Positions 31,862-44,107 of a stretch of 64,000 nucleotides of DNA are shown one piece after another; position 1 is the stretch's first letter, and every line of letters begins with the position of its first letter. Both the position numbers and the translations under genes were made by a program. The notes under the pieces are model-generated. The model had not been told where the DNA came from and searched no databases. It saw nothing but the letters and a program-made list of their open reading frames with translations. This stretch comes from Nymphaea colorata (Eukaryota; Streptophyta; Magnoliopsida; Nymphaeales; Nymphaeaceae), in assembly GCF_008831285.2 (NCBI RefSeq), contig NC_045140.1, positions 17,420,370 through 17,484,369 of the forward strand, written 5' to 3'.

Positions 31862-34800
31862 ATGGGCGATGAAGGAGTCAAGAAGAACGCGAACGCGAAG
31901 ACGCTCCCGAGCGATCCCAACGAATATAGGATTCTTAAAGAAGGGGAGGCCGAGATTCTGATGCACGGGAACGATGTGTTCTACAACAAAACACAGGTGA
32001 ATTTTCGAGAAAAAGGGCTTCGTCTATTCTGATAGTGGGGAAATTGTAAAAAATGGAACATTTTTTTTATTTTTTTGTGGGTGCATTTGAACGCCCCCCT
32101 TGGCATGGTCCACTTTTTATAGGAAAAGTGGATTTGTAGTTGGAAATTGAGCGTTTGATCCTTTCCTGTGAATGTGCTTATTGTACCGACTTAGTGGGTC
32201 GCAAACAATTCCCAGCTTTTGCTTTCTGCACTGCAAAATTCAACCCTTCTGTTTATGTCATTCGCTTTAGTGCTGTCTAGAAAAAGTAGGATTACTCCTT
32301 TTTCCTACAAAAGATTGATTACCTACTAGATCGATTAATGCGTTTTCTTCCCCTCTTTATTGTTTTTAGTGGCTTCGATCTCTGATCCGTGTATTAACTA
32401 TAGTATAATCTTCCCATAAACAAACATTAACAATCCCAAGTAGTGGTCTCTGAGATTCAGTTGAGGTTATCAGGGATTCTAATTGGGAAGCTCGGGAATG
32501 CATGATCTCAATTGAAACTGATGCAAAACTATCAAAACATTCTTATATTCATGCTTCTTGGTACAATTTATTCTTCATCAGATTGACCGGGAACACCATC
32601 CATAACCAGGTAGTTAACAGGGACTTGTCAATAGCGGTTCTTAGAACATTCATATCTAAACGAAAGGAAGAGCAGACAGCAAAGTGGAACAAAAAGGTCG
32701 AAGCTAGACAGACTGTATCTGAAGTTGCCAAGTCCGAACCGGTGCCCGAGCGTGAAGGTTCACATCGTAATGAAGAAGCAAATGGCCAGGAACATGAAGT
32801 TGCTGCAGATTCATCAAAAGATGAACCAGGCGATGGTTCCGTTACAACCAATTCTATTAGTAACGGTCCTAACGGAGATCCAAAGGAAGTTAAGCCACCC
32901 AAGATTCTCGAGGTTAAGAAAATTTTCCGTCTTCTTAGTAAAAATCTTGTTGTCCTGGGCAGGTTTATCACCATATCTACTCCTTTTTTCAGCTTTTCTC
33001 CTGATATTGCCTTCTTGCTTCGTTTTTCATTATTAATGCCCTTGCCATGTCAATGAACTGTAGGCTTTGGCTGCTTCTGGACTAAGGGCATTGCGTTATG
33101 CACGTGAAGTTGAAGGAATAGGGTCTGTTATAGCTGTTGATAATGACAAAAGTATTCTACTTCTTCTTTTTCTAAGATATTATTGATTGATTATTTACTT
33201 GATTAATGTCACCTTAAGTGAAGTCTGGTTTTAAATTTTCTTCTGATGCAGTGGCTTTTGAAGCTTGCAAGCGAAATATAAAGCTTAATGGTTCTCTTGC
33301 TTGCTCAAAGGTTGAGGCACAGCTTGCTGACGCTAGAGTCTATATGCTCACTCACCAAAAGGAGTTTGATGTGGTAACTGTCTTTGCTGTTCTGTTATTT
33401 ATTTTCTTGTAGTATCAATGTGCATCAGTTGAAAAAGGAAAAACTGGAAGCACATACGCGTGCGCTCTCTCTCTTCTTTCTTTTTATAGTTTCGTATTGC
33501 TTTTCCTTCTAACCTTGGACTGAAGATTTTTTGTGTTTACTGCCTGGTTCTAGGTTGATCTAGATCCATATGGGTCACCTTCGGTGTTCCTGGATTCAGC
33601 AGTTCAGTCAGTTGTGGATGGTGGCATGCTAATGTGCACAGCTACTGATATGGCAGTTTTGTGTGGGAACAATGGGGAGGTCTGCTATTCCAAGTAAAGC
33701 AAACAGCCTTAATTAATTTAGGCATGTGTTTACGAATTACACACAAACTAATTTGCTGTCTAATTAATACTGCAGATATGGTTCATACCCTTCAAGAGGA
33801 AAGTATTGCCATGAGATGGCTTTGAGAATCCTCCTTGCTTGTATAGAGGTAGCCTATTGTTTTCAGAGAGGATTTTATGTTTTAATATTTATTTCATTGT
33901 TTTCATATTGACATCTCTTGACATGCAGAGCCATGCAAACCGCTACAAGCGTTACATCGTTCCTGTTCTTTCAGTGTCAGTGGATTTCTATGTACGGGTT
34001 TTTGTTCGCATATACACGTGCGTAATATATTCCTTTGACAGCATTTTAGACAATAGTTTTTTGTTTGGTGGTTTGACTAGTTTTTATATAATTCCTTTTT
34101 TGACACAACATATTGTTCATGAGTGACACCATTTCTTAGGCTAGAGCCATGAAGCTTACAGCTCATCCATTTTTGTTTACATTGTGCAGTTCTGCTAGTG
34201 CAATGAAAAATACTCCACTTAAGCTATCATACATCTACCAGTGTGTTGGATGTGATTCATTCCACCTGCAACCACTTGCTAGGACTGTTAGTAAGGTATC
34301 CTTCTATCCTTTGTTTTCCTATAGTATTTCTTGGGTTAAGCTTAAGTTTTCATGGGTTTGACCATGTCCATACCATTGGTTTCGTTTATTTCTCTTTCTA
34401 TGATATTGATTATTTTTCTTATATTTGTGCTTTCTCATTAGCTAAAGCTATTGCAGTTTCATTTTTGAATAAGTTCAACATATCATAGTCTTAATCTTCT
34501 TATTATAACTTAGTCTTATTCATAGGACCTAGAACTGTTTATGAAGATTTTTTTCTTGTGATGTTATTGATGCTTTATTTTTGTGTTCCAGCCTTTTGTA
34601 TATGCTACTTGGGGAATTTCTAGCTCATGTAATTATAAAATAGATTTTGTTGATGAAAATTTTACAGGCTTTGCTTGAGTTGGTAGAAATTCTAAGTTCC
34701 AAGTCCTTATGGTTCTTGGATTATGATTTGGTTTGTCTAGTGTATTTTGCTCAAAAAGTACATCTATATGAAAGTTGATTTTTTTTCTATTCCCACTTTT

Positions 34801-36486
34801 GTTTGGATTGAGACTAAGTAACCTTGTTGATGCCTCTTTTCCCTTTCCAAGAACAACAGTGTCAAATATGCCCCAGGTTATGGTCCTGTTGTACCTCAAG
34901 AGTGCACTGATTGTGGGAAAAGGTTCAACTTGGCTGGGCCTATATGGTCAGCTCCAATACATGAGCAAGAATGGATTTCGTCTATCTTAACAAATATCAC
35001 TTCATCCAAGGAACGATACCCAGCATATGAAAGGATATCTGCTGTTTTAACCACAGTATCTGAGGTACTAATGCTTCCAAACTGGAGGATTTTCTTTGCC
35101 ACTTTATTGGCTCCATTGAATACCATGTCGGGATTTATTTTGTTTGAAATGCTTCTTTTTCGTTCATAATTCTTGGCATTCCATGGTGATGTCTTAACAA
35201 TTTTCAAAATCATATGGCGATGTTTATGTGACAAGACAACAACTTCTCCATGTTGACTAGATTGAGAAACACTAGTGGATTGGGTTTCAGGCCATCGGGG
35301 AACTGATTGTGAACCTCAGAATTTGACAGTCCCAATTAGGTCATATGTGCATTAAATTCCAGATGTATTTTCAGAATGCAAAGGGCCGGTGTTGTCTTGT
35401 TGACATTGGTTAGGGATGCAAATGATAAATGGAAGATACTGTTACGGTATAGACAGTTTTTAGAGGAAAACGTTGCTTCTCTTATCCCACCATAAACAAT
35501 GCTGTCTGACGTTGTTTTTTTTTTTTTATTTAAATTATGTTTGTCCTCTTCCCCTAGTTTGTGTTGATTTTGTTGAAGTTGTGGTCTGCAGGAGTTGCTT
35601 GATGTACCTCTGTATGTCAGTCTACACAATCTGTGTGCCACCCTCAAGTGTACTTCTCCTTCAGCTGTTATGTTCCGTTCTGCTGTAATAAACACAGGGT
35701 ACCGCATATCTGGAACTCATGCTAACCCATTGGGACTGAAGTCAGATGCACCGATGAGTGTCATTTGGGATATCATGCGATGTTGGGTAATAAATTAATA
35801 AGCAATTTGCTTTGTGTCTGTATGTCTAAAAGGTGTTTTTGTGTGTGTGTGTTGGGGTTGGGGGACCGGGGGGGTGGGGGGTGGGGGTGCAAACCTTCAT
35901 CTCATTTTTGCCTTTTTTGCAGGTAAAGCTTCACCCGGTAAAAGCACAGCCATCTGACCAATCGGGGAGTGTCATTCTGTCTAAGGAACCAACCATTCAG
36001 GTGTCTTTCCCATCTATATCTTCCACCTTCGTTAAATTCGTTACTTTTTACTTGGATGTCTTTGCCTGGCATGTTGGCAACATCTGTTTGTGTAACATTT
36101 CACTGCAAATTATATGACTCGTCCATCACTTATCGTGCATTCCATTAACTGTCCATAATTTTAACGGTGGCAGCTGTTGGGCTTATTGTGATTCTTATCT
36201 ATGTCATTGTGCAATGCTGCAGGCGAACTTTGCTCGCGCACAATCCTCGCTAAGCAAAGCACAGGCAAAGAAGATTGCACGCTTCCTCCCGAACCCCGAA
36301 AACCACTGGGGCCCGAAGCCGAGGGCAGGAAGACAGATAACAAGCAAGCATGCCTCCCTGCTGGGGCCGGGAAAGGTCAACGGCCTCAATGGGCATGACA
36401 ATCAAACGAATGAACTTTGTGATCAAGCAAATGAACCTGAGGCAAAGCGTCAGAAATTAGACACTGCCGCTGATTCAGAATCGTGA
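31862..36486 (+). CDS. TRM1: tRNA (guanine26-N2)-dimethyltransferase TRM1, 601 aa
   Basis: SAM-dependent dimethylation of G26 in tRNA. Twelve exons: 31862-31996, 32610-32912, 33064-33151, 33252-33373, 33554-33693, 33776-33848, 33929-34017, 34190-34295, 34852-35064, 35592-35786, 35923-36000, 36223-36486; sum 1,806 bp with phases intact. Visible motifs: SAM-binding [13 protein letters not shown] (about residue 147), catalytic DLDPYGSP (about 218), cysteine pairs CVGC (335/338) and CTDC (370/373) that probably bind zinc, and the family block [21 protein letters not shown]. The C-terminus has a basic KRQK stretch that could be a nuclear signal. Exon 2 includes a hydrophilic insert (about residues 75-135) usual in plant TRM1. 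Length matches plant homologues. Confidence 0.95.
35854..35887 (+). other. G-quadruplex-prone tract in TRM1 intron 10
   Basis: Five runs of four to seven G separated by 1-3 bases lie on the transcribed sense strand, 36-69 bp before the acceptor of exon 11 (35923). A GT repeat (35841-35852) precedes it. Confidence 0.75.
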
Positions 36487-38002
36487 CAAATTGGTATGAC
36501 TGAACTGCAAGCAGCCATGCACCACGCAAGAGAGCCTTTTCCTTCGGAGGAGATGCCAAGAAGTTTTGATCGCATTATTGTGATGCTTTTTTTGAAACTA
36601 TAGACAAGTATGTGTAATAATATTATTCTATAGTTCAATCTTAATTTTTGATTTTCCAGAAAAAGTCATTATTTTTATTCTTATAAAAGAATTTTGTATA
36701 AAATACATTTTGCCTTCGTTCGCTATACATTTTTGCAGTCCGCCTCGTTCTCTCTCCCACACACTTCCGTGATTCGTGAACACCTTCTGCGCGTAAGTGG
36801 ATACTTTATAATGTATTATTCAGTAGGTGATCCCAATTCCCAGATGAGTTAAACACGTCCAGCACACAACAGCGACAATATCTCGGTTTTTCTTTGTTGA
36901 ACCACGTGGGTCTGATTTTTTTCAGGTTAAAAACGGAAGTCTTTTTGATTGTTCTCCGAATCTCCACTTACGTTCTAAAGCCTTGGACGCCATCAATTCA
37001 ACTCTTCCTCAATTTCTCTCATATTCAGCATTTGAACCCAAAATAGGGATATTTTGGGTTGAATCCATAGTTCTATTTAATCGTTCCCATACGGTTCGAT
37101 TCAGATTCAAACTCTATATCTAAAACTAAATCTAGATAAAACTGACACTTATTTTAATAATAATGTTGGACCTTTTTATATGAATGAGAGATTAACAACC
37201 CACTGCTAGAAAAAATGGCATTAAGGCTCTTTCTTTGCCTTCCCTTTGCTTTAGGAGTCTTAGATTGTATCGGCACCAGCAATGACAATAGTGTTCTTTT
37301 CAACATAGGTATCGCTCTCCACCATTTTACACAAAGGCGTGGCTGTCACACGCATCTAACTAGAGACACCTGTATATATTCCGAATCATGTTTGTCTGAA
37401 TCTGAATGCTATATTCGATCTGTATCTAATCATGTTCGACCTTGCTTGAATCTGAATGCATTTCTAATCTGTAGCTAAGTAATTGCATCTACGTTTCTTT
37501 GTCATATTGGTCAAAATGAATTCGGAATTGGATCAGAATCAAAATCTCCCGGCGCGATTAAGAAGATTTTGATAATTTCACTGGTCATTCAAAAACCAGA
37601 CTTGTGAGTAACATCCAAACAGGCCCTTGGCTTAGAAGACGTGGTTCGTTAGAGAGGGAAACCGAGGGGCACAAGTCTGCATCATATCATATTTCTCCAG
37701 AATGCCCTCCAGTTGAAGGCGCTATTCTGCGGTTCACTCCTCCTTCCAGGGGCTCGACCCAAGTCCATTTTGGTCTCATAAAAAAGATTTCAGTTATTTC
37801 CCCACGAGGCCCACGTTCTCATACAAACTACAATAGAGGTGCGCTAACTAAAAGCCCATCGTAACCGTCCTCCCTTCTCTTTGTTGTCGCGCTCTACCCT
37901 TCTCTTCTCTCTGCGGTTGGCTTCATCACTCTTCTTCTTTCTTCCCGCTTCCTGGCACTCGTTTGTTCTCTTCAAGCCAATCTCTCTCTCCGAGGAAGAA
38001 CA
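36487..38002. other. TRM1 3' UTR, intergenic and ENODL upstream region
   Basis: Short TRM1 3' region, then AT-rich spacer without recognisable coding sequence. A CT-rich stretch at about 37870-37990 is the likely 5' leader of the next gene. ORFs 37215-37478 and 37604-37864 show no family features. Confidence 0.5.
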
Positions 38003-39293
38003 ATGGCGTCCTTTTCACCGGCCGTCGCTGGGCTTCTGCTGCGCTCCATCGTCATCGTCATCGTCATGGTGGGCGTCCTCACTCTCTCCGCCAATGGACT
38101 GGAGTTCCGGGTGGGTGGCCCCAGAGGGTGGGTGGAGCCCACCGGCAACGACACGGATAAGTACAACGAATGGGCCTCCGAAAACCGATTCCATATCGGC
38201 GACTCCCTCTGTAAGTTCGGTTCTTATGATCCCACATTCCAATTCTTGCTTCCTGTTCTTCTGATTTGTTTTCTGCTTTTCTGTGGTCTTCTGCTCGTGA
38301 AATTTTAGAAAGACATGATGTTGGCTAGTTTGAAGGCTCTTAACATTCAACAGGCCTTTGCTATCGGGAGTTTAACCTATGAAGAGAGAGGGACTTATTT
38401 GTGGTTTGCCTCACACGTCTTCCGTTGAACCTTGTGTTCATTATTGACGAAAAGAACAGAGTTTTGTAAATGCTGTTGGTGGTGTTTTTTGTCTTCTGAA
38501 ATCGAAGTAGTAGGCTGAGGGGAAGGATTTACATGGGGTCTAATCCTTTTCTTTCTAGTGGGAGAAAATCCATTTTTTACTCGATTATCTGTCTTTTAGA
38601 TTAGATAAGAAGTTCTACTTGGATTTTAAATTGACATTTTTACGTCATTGTGATTGCTGAAGTGAAGGACAGATAAGACCTGAAAATGGTACAGAAGTTC
38701 ACTATTTATTTGAATTCATTCCTTCGTTTATTGATTTAATGTCTTACAAGTGAATCAGATTGGATTCATAGTCAGTTTTCAAGATTTTGAGGAACTAGAT
38801 GGGGCAGGGAGGATCTCTCTCGCTGTGTCTCTCTCAAACAAATGGCAACTTTCATGTGTGTCACTTAAACGCCAATTTCTTATTATGTTATCTCACTCAC
38901 TCTCCCTCTCTGCGAAAAGATTTCAAGTACGAGAACGACTCGGTGCTGGTAGTGAACGGCCAAGAGTACAGTCGCTGCAACAACTCCTTCCCCATCCACA
39001 AGTTCAAGGACGGAAACACCAGCTTCACGCTCGACCGCTTCGGCTACTTCTACTTCATCAGCGGCACCTACTCCCACTGCCGCAACGGCCAGCGCCTCAT
39101 CATCCGCGTCATGGGCCAGCCCGCCGCCCCTGCCCCAGAGCCAACCGGCCCCGGTGGCGACGACGAGCCCGCCACCCACAACCCGCCGCCCGAAGACAAG
39201 CCCAACTCCGCCGCCACTGTAACCGCTAGCGGTCTTCTCCTGGTGGTCGCGCTGGGTTTCATGTTCCTCGTTCCTGGACACCTCCTCCCGTAG
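38003..39293 (+). CDS. Early nodulin-like (phytocyanin) GPI-anchored protein, 193 aa
   Basis: Extracellular membrane-attached cupredoxin-fold protein. Two exons, 38003-38210 and 38920-39293, joined in frame (SL|Y|FKYENDSVLVV); a single intron here is typical of the family. N-terminal signal peptide (hydrophobic run IVIVIVMVGVLTL), then LEFRVGGPRGWVEP, the disulfide cysteines in RCNNSF and SHCRNG, a Pro/Ala-rich arabinogalactan-type linker (AAPAPEPTGP), and a hydrophobic C-terminal tail fitting GPI attachment. The first copper ligand position reads END, and the Cys ligand is Ser (FISG). The protein therefore probably binds no copper, as in other ENODLs. The specific role is not predictable. 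Confidence 0.93.
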
Positions 39294-39900
39294 GGGACTG
39301 CCTGCTGCACCATGTCTTTCTCTTTGCTTCCTTTTCCTCATAATTAAGAAAATCTTTGGGCTCTTATTCATTATTCATATGCCAAAGATTTCCATAGACT
39401 TTACTTGTGTTGTTCTTTTACTTACCGTCCTTGGGACCTAGATTGCTTATTACTTGTAATTTGCAATTCATTCTATGCATTTATATTTTAGTGAATATTG
39501 CTTTAACGTTTTTCTTAGTTTGTATGCGTATTTTTCTTGTTTAAGGAAATTATTTCGGCTTTTACCTTGGTAAATGGAAAATATTATTAAAATTTCAACC
39601 TACCAACTACTCACCCAATCAATTGTATGCTTTAGCTTAGGAGTGACTCAGGTTCATTAAGACGGCGATGCCATTTGGAACCCTGAACTAGCCGTCTCGA
39701 ACCTAGGTGCGACTGCTTATATTTTCAGATACGGGTCTCGATAAAATTTACCTAGAACCGGTCTCAACTCGATCCATTCACGAGGTCCGGGTTCCGGAAG
39801 GCTCTGGAGCGACTCCTCTTACAAAACAGTGCGGGCCTACTTGAGTAATTATCAATCTCAATCTGGCCCATTTTGGTAAAAATGGCACCCTCCATTGCCG
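39294..39900. other. ENODL 3' UTR and intergenic
   Basis: AT-rich 3' flank, then about 250 bp of mixed sequence. No gene seen. Confidence 0.5.
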
Positions 39901-40396
39901 TTATATACGCCTCTTCGCCTCGTTTCCAAACCCTAAATACTTTGTGTCTTTAGTTTTTTTGGCTGAAGCAGCTTTCTTTGGAAGCCCGAAACCCTACCTA
40001 AGGACGACACCGTTTCTCTCGTGTTCGTTCACCACGAGGGGCATCTCGTCTCTCCCCTAGTGTTCTGGCTTTGATTCTGTATTTTGAAGCCAAAAGATAG
40101 GGCTACTGGTTTCCGTTTTTTGGTTGTCCTTTTTTTGAATGTCGTCGCAATCTCAGAATCGCGGATGCCCTTGTTCCGGAATCGAATTAACTTTCTTGGC
40201 TGATTATAAAAACCCTCAGTTCTCTACTTATTCTGTTGTTTGATTGACTACGTTTCTGCTTTTGCTTTCTCTGTTTCCTTTCTCTTGCCTGGGTTGGTAC
40301 TTGCGCATTGGTTTTCCTTTTATCTGTTTTTCGGGGTTTTCTGGAGATCGTTGTTTAATCATCGATTGTGAAACAATACGTATCTATCAGCAGCTT

Positions 40397-40484
40397 GTAT
40401 CGGTGATGAGAATGTATGAAACGTCATCCTTGCACTTTGATTTCCCATGAAGAAAATCCACGGGGAGAATTGAAACTGAGATGC
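40397..40484 (+). ncRNA. C/D-box snoRNA candidate
   Basis: C box GTGATGA (40403-40409) and D box CTGA (40476-40479) are brought together by a terminal stem (GTATC with GATGC, extended by AGCAGC with GCTGCT outside). Length is about 85 nt. The stretch before the D box gives no rRNA match I recognise, so the target is unknown. Confidence 0.6.
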
Positions 40485-40662
40485 TTCTGCTGCTTCTTTT
40501 GCTTTCTGTAGTCCTTTTACGGCCTCCTTCTTGTTATGTGGAGAAGAGAGAGTAAATAGTAAGTTACTCTGTCTCTCTGTGCCCCTACCTCCTTTTTTCA
40601 GTTTTTGTTTTTTTTGGAGCGGACTTTTATTGGACTTTGGAGTATATCCTTCAAACGGGAAT

Positions 40663-40761
40663 CCTGATCGATGATGCCTTTCAGATAAAAAACTGCGTTA
40701 TCTTTCTGAAATTGCCTTAATAAACTGGCTTGATGCCTTCCTCTGACTATCTGAGATCAGG
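40663..40761 (+). ncRNA. C/D-box snoRNA, probable 25S rRNA methylation guide
   Basis: Perfect 7-bp terminal stem CCTGATC/GATCAGG encloses a C box (ATGATGC, last base unusual) and D box CTGA (40751-40754). The internal D' box CTGA (40706-40709) is preceded by ctgcgttatcttt, complementary to the conserved large-subunit rRNA motif AAAGATAACGCAG. By the five-nucleotide rule the A of GATAAC would be methylated. The rRNA match is from memory. Confidence 0.65.
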
Positions 40762-41219
40762 AAATTTCTTCCTTTCTGAGTTTTTTTGTATATTCCTCAT
40801 GGAATTGGTTTATGTTCCTTCAAATTTGTTCCTTTCTCTTTTTCATTTTGCTTGTTCTGGATGAAAAACTGAAAATGTTGGCCTGATTTATGTTTGGCAT
40901 CTTTCCAAGTATTACCCTTTGACTTCAGTTTGTTTTTTGTAATTTTTTTCGAACGTGTTGAAGGGAGAACCGTCTTTGTCCCTCGTTAGACGAGCGGGAA
41001 AACTTCGGGTAGATTTTTTTTGTTCTTACTTCAATTTCAGTGCAAGTTTCGATCTTGTGTTTTGGTGATGGGGCGTGTCATATTAAGGCGTCGTTGTATT
41101 TATAAAAAAGAGAGATGGTCAATAGAACCATGGGGTTCTGGGCTCTCATTTTTGGCTTAAAAACTAAAGTTCTAATTGGGCTGACCGCTAGTTTTTCTTA
41201 CTGTATTGTATTTGTTTGT

Positions 41220-41342
41220 TCTCTATGATGACTATTCCAAAGGCTTGTTTCTCAAAACATTCGCAGTGGCCGCCTAAGAGCTTTCGCCTTCGCCGGGCTT
41301 GAGAGCTAGTGCTGCTAATTCTTCCTTGGATGTCTGAGACTT
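41220..41342 (+). ncRNA. U14: U14 snoRNA, copy 1
   Basis: C box ATGATGA (41225-41231) and D box CTGA (41334-41337), about 120 nt. Both U14 hallmark elements are present. Domain A ACATTCGCAGT (41258-41268 region) pairs with 18S ACTGCGAATG. The D-box guide CTTCCTTGGATGT pairs with 18S ACATCCAAGGAAG to direct methylation of the conserved C. A plant-type internal hairpin (AGAGCT...) lies between them. Required for 18S processing. Confidence 0.88.
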
Positions 41343-41534
41343 TGTTGCAAACGTAACTTGTGATTCTTTTATTTTTGTTTTAACGATTTCAAAATTATGA
41401 GACTCTTCAATCTTTTCCATGGACTGTGTGTACTGGTATGTATCTATTTCAACATCCTTTCGGCACTCAAAATCTCCGGCAGACGGTTGATCATCTTTGG
41501 TACTAGTCTTTGTTACATCTTTAGGTGAAATTCA

Positions 41535-41656
41535 TGTCTATGATGACAACTCCAAAGGCTTGTTTCTCAAAACATTCGCAGTGGCCGCCTAAGAGCTTTC
41601 GCCTTCGCGGGGCTTGAGAGCTAGTGCTGTTAACTCTTCCTTGGATGTCTGAGACA
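41535..41656 (+). ncRNA. U14: U14 snoRNA, copy 2
   Basis: Near-identical tandem copy 315 bp downstream: C box 41540-41546, domain A 41572-41582, guide 41636-41648, D box 41649-41652, and terminal stem TGTC/GACA. Differences from copy 1 fall mainly after the C box and in the variable hairpin, sparing both rRNA-pairing segments. Confidence 0.88.
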
Positions 41657-42250
41657 AACAATATGCCATCCTTCTGTAATCCTTCTCTAGTATTTTATAG
41701 CTGCCAGGGATAATCTGTTTTAATTTTTTTATCTGCCGAGGATTTTGGAAGTCTGTTTTTGTTTGTCATGTCGTCTTTGTTTAGTCCGCTGACCACACTG
41801 CTTTAGTCTTTTTGAAATCTAACATCGAGTCTGCCTGTCTCACTGGGTTCATAAGTCTTCAATTTGGACCATTTTGGCCTGGTTGTTGGCTAGGCCATCC
41901 CTTATGGCTGGCTATATTACCCTGTTTATCTTGTTGGGTTTCCAGGCTTCCAGCAGCGGATGGCACGCGTGAGCCCTTCAACCCTAGTGGAGTCCAGATT
42001 TGTCGTGCATCGAATAGCATATGTTCTCCGACATCAGCAAGAAGAGAGAGAGGGGGAGATAGAGAGAGAAAAGAAAAGTAATGTGTATGATTTTTGCTTT
42101 GCTTGTATGAGGCCACGACTAGGGTAATCGGATGATCAACCCTAAAAAAACAGAAGTTGCTGAACAATGTATAGCGAACCTTATAGGATTTTTGTACGCC
42201 CAGGAAACTGTTTTGTAAATCCAATATCTTGAATGAAATTACTTTTTTTG

Positions 42251-44107
42251 AAATACACTGACAATGGTTATCGTAACTGGCCGGCCCTTTCATAGTTACA
42301 TGTAAAAAAGGATAGGAAGATGAACGTGGCCTCAACTCTTCATAAAAAAAGGAAATAAGGTATTCTCTAAGGTATGTCTAAAGATTGTACTTGACCCACT
42401 GATGTTGAAAAAAATACACCAAAATCTTTTATTCCAGAACAAAAGGGCGTTCAAAAGATTATTCAGTTGTTAACCTGTTTAAATTCAGCAATCAGATGAG
42501 TAAGCTAAAATAATGCTTTCCTTGAAAATCTCTGTAAAATTAAGAAAAAATAACATTAACTTTTTAATTGATTGCAGGGAAAACTTAACTGTATTTATTT
42601 TGGTGACATTTTAGTATGTGTATGTGAAGCTGGCCGCATTGGTTTGATTAACTTTCAACAGAATAAATACTTTAGTTGGAATCGAGTTGTTTCAATGCCT
42701 CATCGTCAACTTCAACACTCAAACCTGCAAACGCCAAAGAATATGCTTATTGAAGAAGGCATAACAGCAGAAGTATGCAATAGAGTATTTTAAAATAATT
42801 CTATGTTAAAGATTTTTGAAAATCATCAAGTGCTAATATACTTGAGCGTGCTATTCTCATTAATTTGTCTTCGCTTTTAGCTTTTATATATGCAAACAGA
42901 CATTATGTGATGATGTAATAAGTAGGACCAAGCACTTTGCCAATTTAAATAGAACTGGAATCAGGGTTGGAGCCCCAATTTTTTTAACGAGACAGTTTAG
43001 GAACCTATGTGCAAAGACTTTCTATGAAAAAAATATGAAACAGGCTAGAAGCGAAACTTTTGAAAATTTTTCATTTAATTCATTTTTCTCAAAATTTCTA
43101 CCACGGCCAAGATGAACATTTTCAAAACATTAACATGAAAGTATATTTTTAAGAAGTACATAATTTTATCACTACCTTGAGGACACATTTGATTATCGAG
43201 GATATCAGAATCAGCAGTTTTCAAGTCCGACACCCGACACCCGCTCCCCTCTTTTCCTCAATCTGATCTCAAATTCATGTCTTTCAGCCATCAGCTTCTG
43301 CCTGACGTTTATGAAGTTCGGAGGCACAAAAGTTCTTTCGGCCAACCCGTCTTTCGGCTGGATGACTGAGCATGACTGTCCTCCAAATCCTTCGTCGTGT
43401 ACCAGCTGTGTGTTCCTATCACCTACATGCTGGAAAAAAGAAGTCAGAAGCGAGTGCTTCCCCTCAGCTGTTATCAAAAGACCATCCTGATTGTTTCCTT
43501 AAAATCACTGTTGGGATTGTCAAACTGTATGGAACCCGAGATGACCATCTCATTAGAACACCTGTTGCAGATGATTTACGGACGATCTTGCTGACCCTCA
43601 TCAGAATGAAAACTGAATCAGCCGATTCAAACATGGTTTAAGCAAATTTGTGCAGCTTTTTCCACTGCAACCAGCCTTCCAAGACATGTTTGATGTGCCA
43701 GCCACTCTTGGTTTATTTAAGGGTGATAAAAGATGAAGATAACTCTCTTGCCCGGGCTTCCAAGATTTACCTGGGCAAGCACTTGAAAACAGTTCATAAC
43801 GTTCAAATTGCAGAAGCAAGCACCAGTGGCTTGCAGATTTATATACACGTTCCGTTGCCAATTCAGTTTACAGCTTCCGGGGCTTGCATCCAGAGAGATG
43901 TAGATATATATACTTATCCGAGTAAAGGTCTTCATGATTAATCAATTAATTATCGGATCCGCACATAGCAATATTAACATAAGCCTTTGATTTCTTTCTC
44001 GATCATATTGAATTACAACATTGGCTGGGCATTGAAAAATTAAACCTACATAGGGAAAGAAAAATAATCATGGATATAACTGCCCAGAAAGAAAAACCAA
44101 CGGCATA
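42251..44107. other. Intergenic, snoRNA locus to PARN-like gene
   Basis: 42250-43190 is AT-rich without a recognisable gene. 43200-43960 is GC-richer, with overlapping ORFs on both strands (43211-43477 minus; 43372-43641 plus) that I cannot assign. Part may be PARN-like 3' UTR. Confidence 0.4.

Larger units (their letters stand above)
39901..42250 (+). ncRNA. Putative snoRNA host transcript
   Basis: No coding frame fits this 2.3-kb stretch, yet it begins with a TATATA (39902-39907) and telo-box AAACCCTAA (39928-39936), as in plant ribosome-biogenesis genes. It contains four C/D-box snoRNA-like units in the same orientation. Plant snoRNA genes, U14 in particular, are often clustered on one transcript. 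The extent is inferred; processing from introns or a polycistron cannot be decided. Confidence 0.5.

Noticed and set aside
38883-39371. 162-codon minus-strand ORF
   Set aside because: Antisense shadow of the GC-rich second exon of the early nodulin-like gene.
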